From Plantago ovata (taxonomy: Eukaryota; Streptophyta; Magnoliopsida; Lamiales; Plantaginaceae), in the NCBI GenBank assembly GCA_028274465.1, contig CM051458.1:39222744-39286743 (forward strand): DNA of 64,000 nucleotides, read 5' to 3'. Shown one piece after another: positions 26,350 to 39,588 of the stretch. Positions within the stretch are counted from its first letter, which is position 1, and the number at the start of each line of letters is the position of its first letter. Position numbers and translations under genes: made by a program. The notes beneath the pieces were generated by a model. It ran no database searches. It worked only from the letters and a program-made list of their open reading frames with translations, and was not told the origin of the DNA.

Positions 26350-26692
26350 ATTCCTTTTACACAAGTATCTCTCCGCGAGATACTTTCAAAATAAAAAGCG
26401 GCAGGAAGTCATTCCATTCCTTTTACACAAGTATCTCTCCGCGAGATACTTTGCAAAAAAAGCGCGGCAGGAAGTCATTCCATTCCTTTTACACAAGTGT
26501 CTCTCCGCGAGATACTTTGCAAATAAAAAGCGGCAGGAAGTCATTCCATTCCTTTTACACAAGTATCTCTCCGCGAGATACTTTGCAAATAAAAAGCGGC
26601 AGGAAGTCATCCATTCCTTTTACACAAGTATCTCTCCGCGAGATACTTTGCAAATAAAAGCGGCAGGAAGTCATTCCATTCCACCAAGGAAT
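26350..26692. repeat. 66-bp tandem repeat with internal hairpin, right copy
   Basis: About five copies, inverted relative to 15289-15620, each with GTATCTCTCCGCGAGATAC. Minor differences between copies (for example GCAAAAAAAGCGCGG near 26451-26465) are not shared with the left array. No gene is assigned to the repetitive open frames. Confidence 0.92.
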
Positions 26693-26910
26693 ACTTACCC
26701 GGATCCGATCTTTTCCCAGCAAAAATACCTCTTTTCATACGGTCCGAGCAACGTCTGCTCGCACCCTATAAAAAGGGGGGGAGGGAGAGTAGAGGAGGAG
26801 GGAAAGATACCAAGGCGCAAATACGGAAATCTTTTGCCCACTACTAGTCGAGGCTCTGCTCGACCTCTACTTCAACATAGTTCCTCAACTATCTTCTACA
26901 AAGATACTTG

Positions 26911-26929
26911 GAAACTAGGGGGACATATG
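26911..26929 (+). promoter_or_regulatory. Polypurine tract next to 3' LTR, right copy
   Basis: AGGGGGA at 26917-26923, six bases before the LTR start. It fixes the element orientation as plus. Confidence 0.75.
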
Positions 26930-27371
26930 TGTTGAAATATGTCCAGTCCGCATGTACGAACTGGAGCGGTCTAAGAGCGCGACAAAGCATCATAGGCGTC
27001 CCTGAAAGGGCACGACCACACCCAAGTATGTCACTAAGGTGTGGACCGACCAACATAGGGTCCGACCATCACTGGGAGGAAAACCCTCAAAATTAGCTCA
27101 TCACAAGGACAAAGCTGCCAGTGAGCTCGAGGAGCATCTCTCGGGCTCGAGGAGACCTTACGTCAAGGTAACGCTCCTTGACAGAAACTGAGCAGGACAC
27201 TACTCGCATCTTCAACGTACAAGGAAGGCACGAGGACCCTGAGCGACCAGCCATGGTTGCTCCCTGGGCCAAGGCCCATGGACCTCCTTAATGGGCCTGG
27301 GCCGAGGAAGGCCTCAATCCTAGCCGTACACGTGTCGTGATCCTACGCGACCGGAAGTGAAGGGCCACAAG

Positions 27372-27379
27372 TATATAAA
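27372..27379 (+). promoter_or_regulatory. LTR TATA box, right copy
   Basis: TATATAAA in the context AAGTATATAAAGGCC. Transcription would start near 27400-27410, setting the U3/R border. Confidence 0.62.
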
Positions 27380-27484
27380 GGCCTCATTTACTCCTCACAG
27401 TAAGCATTAATAGCACCTCTCGACCACCACATTTACTACTCGTACTAGGGAAGCCTCACAACTCCTGCTCGTAAAGTCGCCTCT

Positions 27485-27508
27485 CCGGTCTGATATTTTA
27501 CAGACCGG
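27485..27508 (+). promoter_or_regulatory. Hairpin in the LTR transcript leader
   Basis: CCGGTCTG, an 8-nt A/T loop (ATATTTTA), then CAGACCGG: a perfect 8-bp stem. It lies in the region expected to be R/U5. The left LTR keeps the same stem at 14462-14485. Confidence 0.6.
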
Positions 27509-27672
27509 GCAAGAGACACTAACCCCCCCCCCCTTAGTCTATTTCAGGTACGAGGAAGCTACAAGAAGGCTCACTTCCTATCTCAGAGGAACACTACATG
27601 AAGAAGAACTAGAATGACTTAGACTAGCGACTCATTGCGAACTTAGAAAGAAACACAAATTACCCTTCAACA

Positions 27673-30600
27673 AATACTATAGCTGAAACTAACCTTTCCA
27701 TTACGCTTACAAACTAGATTATCTATTGATTCATTCATTCACTTTCTATTACTTTAGTTAGATGAAAGATACAATCCCATGCAAAGAATGAGTTGTATGT
27801 CTTCCCTTTATCTAGAACAACAACTAGATCACTAAATTAGTGAGAACGCTATATAGAGTGTTCCGTTATGATATCCCTTTCCGCAAACATAGGAGAGAAC
27901 TAACTACAAGTACTAGAGTTATATACACAATCAAATTAGAAGTCCCCTTGCTTCCTTAATGAGCATGATAAAGGGTCCATTGAAACTAACCTATCTATTG
28001 TGCTTACTAACTAGATGATTCATTCATCCACTTTCTATTGCTTTTCGTAGATGAAAGATACAATGCCATGTAAAGAATGAGTTGTATGTATAGAACAACT
28101 ACTAGATTAACTACTAGATCACTAGATTAGTTAGATTGCTGTTTAGAGTGTTCCATTTTGATATCCCTTTTCTCAAACATAGCAGAGAACTATCTACAAG
28201 TACTATAGCTGGAACTAACCTTTCCATTACCATTACAAACTAGATTAGTTGTCTATTGATTCATTCATTCACTTTCTATTACTTTAGTTAGATGAAAGAT
28301 ACAATCCCATGAAAAGAATGAGTTTTGTATTCCCTTTATCTAGAACAACAACTAGATCAGTAGATTAGTGAGATTGCTCTATAGAGTGTTCCGTTTTGAT
28401 ATCCCTTTTTGCAAACATAGGAGAGAACTAACGACAAGTGCTGGAGTTATATACACAATCAAATAAGAAGTTCCCTTGCTTCCTTAATGAGCAAGTTATA
28501 GAGTCCATTGAAACTAACCTATCTATTGTGCTTACTAACTAGATGATTTATTCATCCACTTTCTATTGCTTTACGTAGATGAAAGATAAAATGCCATGTA
28601 AAGAATGAGTTGTATGTATAGAAAAACTACTAGATCAACTACTAGATCACTAGATTACTGAGATTGCTGTTTAGAGTGTTCCATTATGATATCCCTTACC
28701 TCAAACATAGCAGAGCACTAACTACAAGTACTATAGCTGAAACTAACCTTTCCATTACCCTTACAACCTAGATTAGTTGTCTATTGATTCATTCATTCAC
28801 TTTCTATTACTTTAGTTAGATGAAAGATACAATCCCATGCAAAGAATGAGTTGTATGTCTTCCCTTTATCTAGAATAACAACTAGATAACTAGATTAGTG
28901 AGAATGCTATATAGAGTGTTCCGTTATGATATCCCTTTCCGCAAACATAGGAGAGAACTAACTACAAGTACTAGAGTTATATACACAATCAAATTAGAAG
29001 TCCCCTTGCTTCCTTAATGAGCAAGTTAAATAGTCCATTGAAACTAACCTATCTATTGTGCTTACTAACTAGATGATTCGTTCACCCACTTTCTATTGCT
29101 TTACGTAGATGAAAGATACAATGCCATGTAAAGAATGAGGTTTATGCATAGAATAACTACTAGATCAACTACTAGATCACTAGATTAGTTATATTGCTGT
29201 TTAGAGTGTTCCATTATGATATCCCTTTCCTCAAATATAGCAGAGAACTAACTACAAGTACTATAGCTGAAACTAACCTTTCCATTACCATTACAAACTA
29301 GATTAGTTGTCTCTTGATTCATTCATTCACTTTCTATTACTTTAGTTAGATGAAAGATACAATCCCATCCAAAGAATGAGTTGTGTCTTCCCTTTATCTA
29401 GAACAAAAACTAGATCAGTAGATTACTTAGATTGCTCTATAGAGTGTTCCGTTTTGATATCCCTTTTTGCAAACATAGGAGAGAACTAACGACAAGTACT
29501 AGAGCTATATACACAATCAAATAAGAAGTTCCCTTGCTTCCTTAATGAGCAAGTTATAGAGTCCATTGAAACTAACCTATCTATTGTGCTTACTAACTAG
29601 ATGATTCATTCATCCACTTTCTATTGCTTTACGTAGATGAAAGATACAATGCCATGTAAAGAATGAGTTGTATATATAGAACAACTACTAGATCACTAGA
29701 TTAGTTAGATTGCTACTTAGAGTGTTCCATTATGATATCCCTTTCCTCAAACATAGAAGAGAACTAAGTACAAGTACTATAACTGAAACTAACCTTTCCA
29801 TTACCCTTACAAACTAGATTAGTTGTCTATTGATTCATTCATTCACTTTCTATTACTTTAGTTAGATGAAAGATACAATCCCATGCAAAGAATGAGTTGT
29901 ATGTCTTCCCTTTATCTAGAACAACAACTAGATCACTAGATTAGTGAGAATGCTATATAGAGTGTTCCGTTATGATATCCGTTTTCTCAAACATAGGAGA
30001 GAACTAACTACAAGTACTAGAGTTATATACACAATCAAATAAGAAGTCCCCTTGCTTCCTTAATGAGCAAGTTAAAGAGTACATTGAAACTAACCTATCT
30101 ATTGTGCTTACTAACTAGATGATTCATTCATCCACTTTCTATTGCTTTACGTAGATGAAAGATACAATGCCATGTAAAGAATGAGTTGTATGTATAGAAC
30201 AACTACTAGATCAACTACTAGATCACTAGATTAGTGAGAATGTTGTTTAGAGTGTTCCATTATGATATCTCTTTCCTCAAACATAGAAGAGAACTAACTA
30301 CAAGTACTAGAGTTATATACACAATCAAATAAGAAGTTCCCTTGCTTCCTTAATGAGCAAGTTATAGAGTCCATTGAAACTAACCTATCTATTGTGCTTA
30401 CTAACTAGATGATTCATTCATCCACTTTCTATGGCTTTACGTAGATGAAAGATACAATACCATGTAAAGAATGAGTTGTATGTATAGAACAACTACTAGA
30501 TCACAAGATTAGTTAGATTGCTACTTAGAGTGTTCCATTATGATATCCCTTTCCTCAAACATAGAAGAGAACTAACTACAAGTACTATAGCTGAAACTAA

Positions 30601-33600
30601 CCTTTCCATTACCCTTACAAACTAGATTAGTTGTCTATTGATTCATTCATTCACTTTCTATTACTTTAGTTAGATGAAAGATACAATCTCATGCAAAGAA
30701 TGAGTTGTATGTCTTCCCTTTATCTAGAACAACAACTAGATCACTAGATTAGTGAGAATGCTATATAGAGTGTTCCGTTATGATATCCCTTTTCTCAAAC
30801 ATAGGAGAGAACTAACTACAAGTACTAGAGTTATATACACAATCAAATAAGAAGTCCCCTTGCTTTCTTAATGAGCAAGTTAAAGAGTCCATTGAAACTA
30901 ACCTATCTATTGTGCTTACTAACTAGATGATTCATTCATCCACTTTCTATTGCTTTACGTAGATGAAAGATACAATGCCATGTAAAGAATGAGTTGTATG
31001 TATAGAACAACTACTAGATCAACTACTAGATCAACTACTAGATCACTAGATTAGTTAGATTGCTATTTAGAGTTTTCCATTATGATATCCCTTTCCTCAA
31101 ACATAGCAGAGAACTAACTACAAGTACTATAGCTGGAACTAACCTTACCAGTACCCTTACAAACTAGATTAGTTGTCTATTGATTCATTAATTCACTTTC
31201 TATTACTTTAGTTAGATGAAAGATACAATCCCATGCAAAGAATGAGTTGTATGTCTTCCCTTTATCTAGAACAACAACTAGATCAGTAGATTAATTAGAT
31301 TGCTCTATAGAGTGTTCCGTTTTGATATCCCTTTCCGCAAACATAGGAGAGAACTAACGACAAGTACTAGAGTTATATACACAATCAAATAAGAAGTTCC
31401 TTGCTTCCTTAATGAGCAAGTTATAGAGTCCATTGAAACTAACCTATCTATTGTGCTTACTAACTAGATGATTCATTCATCCACTTTCTATTGCTTTACG
31501 TAGATGAAAGATACAATGCCATGTAAAGAATGAGTTGTATGTATAGAACAACTACTAGATCACTACAAGATCACTAGATTAGTTAGATTGCTGTTTAGAG
31601 CGTTCCATTTTGATATCCCTTTCCTCAAACATAGCAGAGAACTAACTACAAGTACTAGAGTTATATACACAATCAAATAAGAAGTTCCCTTGCTTCCTTA
31701 ATGAACAAGTTATAGAGTCCATTGAAACTAACCTATCTATTGTGCTTACTAACTAGATGATTCATTCATCCACTTTCTATTGCTTTACGTAGATGAAAGA
31801 TACAATGCCATGTATTGAATGAGTTGTATGTATAGAACAACTACTAGATCAACTACTAGATCACTAGATTAGTTATATTGCTCTATAGAGTGTTCCATTA
31901 TGATATCCCTTTCCTCAAACATAGCAGATAACTAACTACAAGTACTAGAGTTATATACACAATCAAATAAGAAGTTCCCTTGCTTCCTTAATGAGCAAGT
32001 TATAGAATCCATTGAAACTAACCTATCTATTGTGCTTACTAACTAGACGATTCATTCATCCACTTTCTATTGCTTTACGTAGATGAAAGATACAATGCCA
32101 TGTAAAGAATGAGTTGTATATATAGAACAACTACTAGATCACTAGATTAGTTAGATTGCTACTTAGAATGTTCCATTATGATATCCCTTTCCTCAAACAT
32201 AGAAGAGAACTAACTACAAGTACTATAGCTGGAACTAACCTTACCAGTACCCTTACAAACTAGATTAGTTGTCTATTGATTCATTAATTCACTTTCTATT
32301 ACTTTAGTTAGATGAAAGATACAATCCCATGCAAAGAATGAGTTGTATGTCTTCCCTTTATCTAGAACAACAACTAGATCAGTAGATTAATTAGATTGCT
32401 CTATAGAGTGTTCCGTTTTGATATCCCTTTCCGCAAACATAGGAGAGAACTAACGACAAGTACTAGAGTTATATACACAATCAAATAAGAAGTTCCTTGC
32501 TTCCTTAATGAGCAAGTTATAGAGTCCATTGAAACTAACCTATCTATTGTGCTTACTAACTAGATGATTCATTCATCCACTTTCTATTGCTTTACGTAGA
32601 TGAAAGATACAATGCCATGTAAAGAATGAGTTGTATGTATAGAACAACTACTAGATCAACTACAAGATCACTAGATTAGTTAGATTGCTGTTTAGAGCGT
32701 TCTATTTTGATATCCCTTTCCTCAAACATAGCAGAGAACTAACTACAAGTACTAGTTATATACACAATCAAATTAGAAGTTCCCTTGCTTCCTTAATGAA
32801 CAAGTTATAGAGTCCATTGAAACTAACCTATCTATTGTGCTTACTAACTAGATGATTCATTCATCCACTTTCTATTGCTTTACGTAGATGAAAGATACAA
32901 TGCCATGTATTGAATGAGTTGTATGTATAGAACAACTACTAGATCAACTACTAGATCACTAGATTAGTTATATTGCTCTATAGAGTGTTCCATTATGATA
33001 TCCCTTTCCTCAAACATAGAAGAGAACTAACTACAAGTACTAGAGTTATATACACAATCAAATAAGAAGTTCCCTTGCTTCCTTAATGAGCAAGTTATAG
33101 AATCCATTGAAACTAACCTATCTATTGTGCTTACTAACTAGATGATTCATTCATCCACTTTCTATTGCTTTACGTAGATGAAAGATACAATGCCATGTAA
33201 AGAATGAGTTGTATGTATATAGAACAACTACTAGATCACTAGATTAGTTAGATTGCTACTTAGAGTGTTCCATTATGATATCCCTTTCCTCAAACATAGA
33301 AGAGAACTAACTACAAGTACTATAGCTGAAACTAACCTTTCCATTACCCTTACAAACTAGATTAGTTGTCTATTGATTCATTCATTCACTTTCTATTACT
33401 TTAGTTAGATGAAAGATACAATCTCATGCAAAGAATGAGTTGTATGTCTTCCCTTTATCTAGAACAACAACTAGATCACTAGATTAGTGAGAATGCTATA
33501 TAGAGTGTTCCGTTATGATATCCCTTTCCTTAAACATAGGAGAGAACTAACTACAAGTACTAGAGTTATATACTCAATAAAATAAGAAGTCCCCTTGCTT

Positions 33601-36600
33601 CTTAATGAGCAAGTTAAAGAGTCCATTGAAACTACCCTATCTATTGTGCTTACTAACTAGATGATTCATTCATCCACTTTCTATTGTTTTACGTAGATGA
33701 ATGATACAATGCCATGTAAATAATGAGTTGTATGTATAGAACAACTACTAGATCAATTACTAGATCACTAGATTAGTTAGATTGCTGTTTAGAGTGTTCC
33801 ATTATGATATCCCTTTCCTCAAACATAGCAGAGAACTAACTACAAGTACTAGAGTTATATACACAATCAAATAAGAAGTTCCCTTGCTTCCTTAATGAGC
33901 AAGTTATAGAGTCCATTGAAACTAATCTATCTATTGTGCTTACTAACTAGATGATTCATTCATCCACTTTCTATTGCTTTACGTAGATGAAAGATACAAT
34001 GCCATGTAAAGAATGAGTTGTATGTATAGAACAACTACTAGATCACTAGATTAGTTAGATTGCTATTTAGAGTGTTCCATTATGATATCCCTTTCCTCAA
34101 ACATAGAAGAGAACTAACTACAAGTACTATAGCTGAAACTAACCTTTCCATTACCTTACAAACTAGACTAGTTGTCTATTGATTCATTCATTCACTTTCT
34201 ATTACTTTAGGTAGATGAAAGATACAATCCCATGCAAAGAATGAGTTGTATGTCTTCCCTTTATCTAGAACAACAACTAGATCACTAGATTAGGTAGATT
34301 GCTACATAGAGTGTTCCGTTATGATATCCCTTTCCGCAAACATAGGAGAGAACTAACTACAAGTACTAGAGTTATATACACAATCAAATAAGAAGTCCCC
34401 TTGCTTCCTTAATGAGCAAGTTAAAGAGTCCATTGAAACTAACCTATCTATTGTGCTTACTAACTAGATGATTCATTCATCCACTTTCTATTGCTTTACG
34501 TAGATGAAAGATACAATGCCATGTAAAGAATGAGTTGTATGTATAACTAGAACAACTACTAGATCAACTACTAGATCACTAGATTAGTTAGATTGCTATT
34601 TAGATGTTCCATTATGATATCCCTTTCCTCAAACATAGCAGAGAACTAACTACAAGTACTATAGCTGAACTAACCTTTCCATTACCCTTACAAACTAGAT
34701 TAGTTGTCTATTGATTCATTCATTCACTTTCTATTACTTTAGTTAGATGAAAGATACAATCCCATGCAAAGAATGAGTTGTATGTCTTCCCTTTATCTAG
34801 AACAACAACTAGATCACTAGATTAGTGAGAATGCTATATAGAGTGTTCCGTTATGATATCCCTTTCCTCAAACATAGGAGAGAACTAACTACAAGTACTA
34901 GAGTTATATACACAATCAAATAAGAAGTTCCCTTGCTTCCTTAATGAGCAAGTTATAGAGTCCATTGAAACTAACCTATCTATTGTGCTTACTAACTAGA
35001 TGATTCATTCATCAACTTTCTATTGCTTTACGTAGATGAAAGATACAATGCCATGTATGAATGAGTTGTATGTATAGAACAACTACTAGATCAACTACTA
35101 GATCACTAGATTAGTTATATTGCTCTATAGAGTTTTCCATTATGATATCCCTTTCCTCAAACATAGCAGATAACTAACTACAAGTACTAGAATTATATAC
35201 ACAATCAAATAAGAAGTTCCCTTGCTTCCTTAATGAGCAAGTTATAGAATCCATTGAAACTAACCTATCTATTGTGCTTACTAACTAGACGATTCATTCA
35301 TCCACTTTCTATTGCTTTACGTAGATGAAAGATACAATGCCATGTAAAGAATGAGTTGTATATATAGAACAACTACTAGATCACTAGATTAGTTAGATTG
35401 CTACTTAGAATGTTCCATTATGATATCCCTTTCCTCAAACATAGAAGAGAACTAACTACAAGTACTATAGCTGGAACTAACCTTACCAGTACCCTTACAA
35501 ACTAGATTAGTTGTCTATTGATTCATTAATTCACTTTCTATTACTTTAGTTAGATGAAAGATACAATCCCATGCAAAGAATGAGTTGTATGTCTTCCCTT
35601 TATCTAGAACAACAACTAGATCAGTAGATTAATTAGATTGCTCTATAGAGTGTTCCGTTTTGATATCCCTTTCCGCAAACATAGGAGAGAACTAACGACA
35701 AGTACTAGAGTTATATACACAATCAAATAAGAAGTTCCTTGCTTCCTTAATGAGCAAGTTATAGAGTCCATTGAAACTAACCTATCTATTGTGCTTACTA
35801 ACTAGATGATTCATTCATCCACTTTCTATTGCTTTACGTAGATGAAAGATACAATGCCATGTAAAGAATGAGTTGTATGTATAGAACAACTACTAGATCA
35901 ACTACAAGATCACTAGATTAGTTAGATTGCTGTTTAGAGCGTTCCATTTTGATATCCCTTTCCTCAAACATAGCAGAGAACTAACTACAAGTACTAGAGT
36001 TATATACACAATCAAATAAGAAGTTCCCTTGCTTCCTTAATGAGCAAGTTATAGAGTCCATTGAAACTAACCTATCTATTGTGCTTACTAACTAGATGAT
36101 TCATTCATCCACTTTCTATTGCTTTACGTAGATGAAAGATACAATGCCATGTATTGAATGAGTTGTATGTATAGAACAACTACTAGATCAACTACTAGAT
36201 CACTAGATTAGTTATATTGCTCTATAGAGTGTTCCATTATGATATCCCTTTCCTCAAACATAGCAGATAACTAACTACAAGTACTAGAGTTATATACACA
36301 ATCAAATAAGAAGTTCCCTTGCTTCCTTAATGAGCAAGTTATAGAATCCATTGAAACTAACCTATCTATTGTGCTTACTAACTAGACGATTCATTCATCC
36401 ACTTTCTATTGCTTTACGTAGATGAAAGATACAATGCCATGTAAAGAATGAGTTGTATATATAGAACAACTACTAGATCACTAGATTAGTTAGATTGCTA
36501 CTTAGAATGTTCCATTATGATATCCCTTTCCTCAAACATAGAAGAGAACTAACTACAAGTACTATAGCTGAAACTAACCTTTCCATTACCCTTACAAACC

Positions 36601-39024
36601 AGATTAGTTGTCTATTGATTCATTCATTCACTTTCTATTACTTTAGTTAGATGAAAGATACAATCCCATGCAAAGAATGAATTGTATGTCTTCCCTTTAT
36701 CTAGAACAACAACTAGATCACTAGATTAGTGAGAATGCTATATAGAGTGTTCCGTTATGATATCCCTTTCCTTAAACATAGGAGAGAACTAACTACAAGT
36801 ACTAGAGTTATATACTCAATAAAATAAGAAGTCCCCTTGCTTCTTTAATGAGCAAGTTAAACAGTCCATTGAAACTACCCTATCTATTGTGCTTACTAAC
36901 TAGATGATTCATTCATCCACTTTCTATTGTTTTACGTAGATGAATGATACAATGCCATGTAAATAATGAGTTGTATGTATAGAACAACTACTAGAACAAT
37001 TACTAGATCACTAGATTAGTTAGATTGCTGTTTAGAGTGTTCCATTATGATATCCCTTTCCTCAAACATAGCAGAGAACTAACTACAAGTACTAGAGTTA
37101 TATACACAATCAAATAAGAAGTTCCCTTGCTTCCTTAATGAGCAAGTTATAGAGTCCATTGAAACTAATCTATCTATTGTGCTTACTAACTAGATGATTC
37201 ATTCATCCACTTTCTATTGCTTTACGTAGATGAAAGATACAATGCCATGTAAAGAATGAGTTGTATGTATAGAACAACTACTAGATCACTAGATTAGTTA
37301 GATTGCTATTTAGAGTGTTCCATTATGATATCCCTTTCCTCAAACATAGCAGAGAACTAACTACAAGTACTATAGCTGAAACTAACCTTTCCATTACCGT
37401 TACAAACTAGACTAGTTGTCTATTGATTCATTCATCCACTTTCTAATGCTTTAGGTAGATGAAAGATACAATCCCATGCAAAGAATTAGTTGTATGTCTT
37501 CCCTTTAGCTAGAACAACAACTAGATCACTAGATTAGGTAGATTGCTACATAGAGTGTTCCGTTATGATATCCCTTTCCGCAAACATAGGAGAGAACTAA
37601 CTACAAGTACTAGAGTTATATACACAATCAAATAAGAAGTCCCCTTGCTTCCTTAATGAGCAAATTAAAGAGTCCATTGAAACTAACCTATCTATTGTGC
37701 TTACTAACTAGATGATTCATTCATCCACTTTCTATTGCTTTACGTAGATGAAAGATACAATGCCATGTAAAGAATGAGTTGTATGTATAGAACAACTACT
37801 AGATCAACTACTAGATCACTAGATTAGTTAGATTGCTATTTAGAATGTTCCATTATGATATCCCTTTCCTCAAACATAGCAGAGAACTAACTACAAGTAC
37901 TATAGCTGAAACTAACCTTTCCATTACCCTTACAAACTAGATTAGTTGTCTATTGATTCATTCATTCACTTTCTATTACTTTAGTTAGATGAAATATACA
38001 ATCCCATGCAAAGAATGAGTTGTATGTCTTCCCTTTATCTAGAACAACAACTAGATCACTAGATTAGTGAGAATGCTATATAGAGTGTTCCGTTATGATA
38101 TCCCTTTCCTCAAACATAGAAGAGAACTAACTACAAGTACTAGAGTTATATACTCAATAAAATAAGAAGTCCCCTTGCTTCTTTAATGAGCAAGTTAAAG
38201 AGTCCATTGAAACTAACCTATCTATTGTGCTTACTAACTAGATGATTCATTCATCCAATTTCTATTGTTTTACGTAGATGAATGATACAATGCCATGTAA
38301 ATAATCAGTTGTATGTATAGAACAACTACTAGATCAATTACTAGATCACTAGATTAGTTAGATTGCTGTTTAGAGTGTTCCATTATGATATCCCTTTCCT
38401 CAAACATAGCAGAGAACTAACTACAAGTACTAGAGTTATATACACAATCAAATAAGAAGTTCCCTTGCTTCCTTAATGAGCAAGTTATAGAGTCCATTGA
38501 AACTAATCTATCTATTGTGCTTACTAACTAGATGATTCATTCATCCACTTTCTATTGCTTTACGTAGATGAAAGATACAATGTCATGTAAAGAATGAGTT
38601 GTATGTATAGAACAACTACTAGATCACTAGATTAGTTAGATTGCTATTTAGAGTGTTCCATTATGATATCCCTTTCCTCAAACATAGCAGAGAACTAACT
38701 ACAAGTACTATAGCTGAAACTAACCTTTCCATTACCGTTACAAACTAGACTAGTTGTCTATTGATTCATTCATCCACTTTCTAATGCTTTAGGTAGATGA
38801 AAGATACAATCCCATGCAAAGAATGAGTTGTATGTCTTCCCTTTATCTAGAACAACAACTAGATCACTAGATTAGGTAGATTGCTACATAGAGTGTTCCG
38901 TTATGATATCCCTTTCCGCAAACATAGGAGAGAACAAACTACAAGTACTAGAGTTATATACACAATCAAATAAGAAGTCCCCTTGCTTCCTTAATGAGCA
39001 AATTAAAGAGTCCATTGAAACTAA
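27673..39024 (-). repeat. Satellite array, higher-order dimer, contig B
   Basis: Same A/B dimeric satellite as 1-14297, in inverted orientation. Units nearest the LTR share private variants with contig A (for example CACTAAATTAGTGAGAACGC matching GCGTTCTCACTAATTTAGTG). The array is interrupted at 39025 by the CACTA terminus. Confidence 0.96.
31141..39000. repeat. Segmental tandem duplications inside satellite array B
   Basis: A variant reading AACCTTACCAGTACCC begins at 31141, 32237 and 35479 (offsets 1096 and 3242 bp), while contig A has it once (about 10831-10848). A second variant, TACTCAATAAAATAAG, occurs at 33571, 36813 and 38151 (offsets 3242 and 1338), and once in A (near 9500). Blocks of several satellite units were therefore duplicated as wholes in B. 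Confidence 0.85.
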
Positions 39025-39375
39025 CACCACAAGAACTGCTTAATTTACCGACGGATGGTATCCGTCGGTATCCGGGTACCGATCCGTCGGTAAGTACTTA
39101 CCGACGGATAGGTAACCACTTACCGACGGATAAACAGCCCGTCGCTATTTTATCCGTCGGTAATGCCTTTACCGTCGTTTCTTATTCGTCGCTAAATTTA
39201 GCGACGGATAATACCGACGGACTGACGAATAGGGGCGTTGACCAGCCCTTATTCGTCTGACCGACGGATAAATTTATCCGTCGGTGACGATTACCGACGA
39301 ATAAAGTTATCCGTCGGTATGACCGGTTGACTTAGTCAACCGGAACTTACCCACGGATAAAGTTATCCGTTGGTA
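39025..39375. repeat. CACTA terminus with subterminal inverted repeats
   Basis: About a dozen copies of CCGACGGAT or its complement, in both orientations. Several are joined into perfect palindromes: 39261-39284 (CCGACGGATAAA plus its complement), 39188-39205 (GTCGCTAAATTTAGCGAC) and 39323-39343 (CCGGTTGAC, 3-nt spacer, GTCAACCGG). In En/Spm such subterminal repeats bind the TnpA protein, so these are likely transposase binding sites; the binding itself is inference. Confidence 0.88.
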
Positions 39376-39588
39376 TATTTTTTTTCTTAAAAATTTTTTT
39401 TATTACTTTTCTTGATAATTGTACAACAACCTGTTTAATAATATAAGTTTACGTACTAAAAATTAAAAATCATTAAATTTGAATTGAAAATAAAATTCAA
39501 TAAAATTCGATTCTTCAAATAGAAAAACGTTTACTACAAATGTAAATGTGAAAGTTTTACTACAAATGCCCAACTAAAATGTAGAAAT
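39376..39588. other. AT-rich spacer in CACTA element
   Basis: A/T-rich sequence between the subterminal repeats and the stop codon of the Transposase_24 gene. It probably includes that gene's 3'UTR. Nothing else is seen. Confidence 0.6.

Larger units (their letters stand above)
20894..27672 (+). mobile_element. Ty3/gypsy element, Tat/Grande type, 3' half (right copy)
   Basis: The element's sense strand is plus. Order: possible end of integrase (20896-21110), spacer, antisense gene on the minus strand (25188 to 21860), 66-bp tandem repeat, polypurine tract, 3' LTR, then satellite from 27673. It extends about 230 bp further toward the element's 5' side than the left copy does. No 5' LTR, primer-binding site, gag or reverse transcriptase is in the window. 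Confidence 0.82.
26930..27672 (+). repeat. 3' LTR, right copy
   Basis: TGTTGAA...TTCAACA, about 743 bp. It contains a TATA box (27372-27379) and a hairpin (27485-27508) about 105 bp downstream of it. It is followed directly by satellite AATACTATAGCTG, the exact reverse complement of the sequence flanking the left LTR. Confidence 0.9.

Noticed and set aside
14298-27672. A single LTR retrotransposon with inverted LTRs
   Set aside because: Known LTR elements have direct LTRs. Both halves carry the 3' polypurine tract and the same flank, so they are two copies of a 3' half.
38994-39260. 88-codon frame starting in satellite and running through the CACTA end
   Set aside because: Crosses the insertion boundary and consists of subterminal repeats; chance frame.
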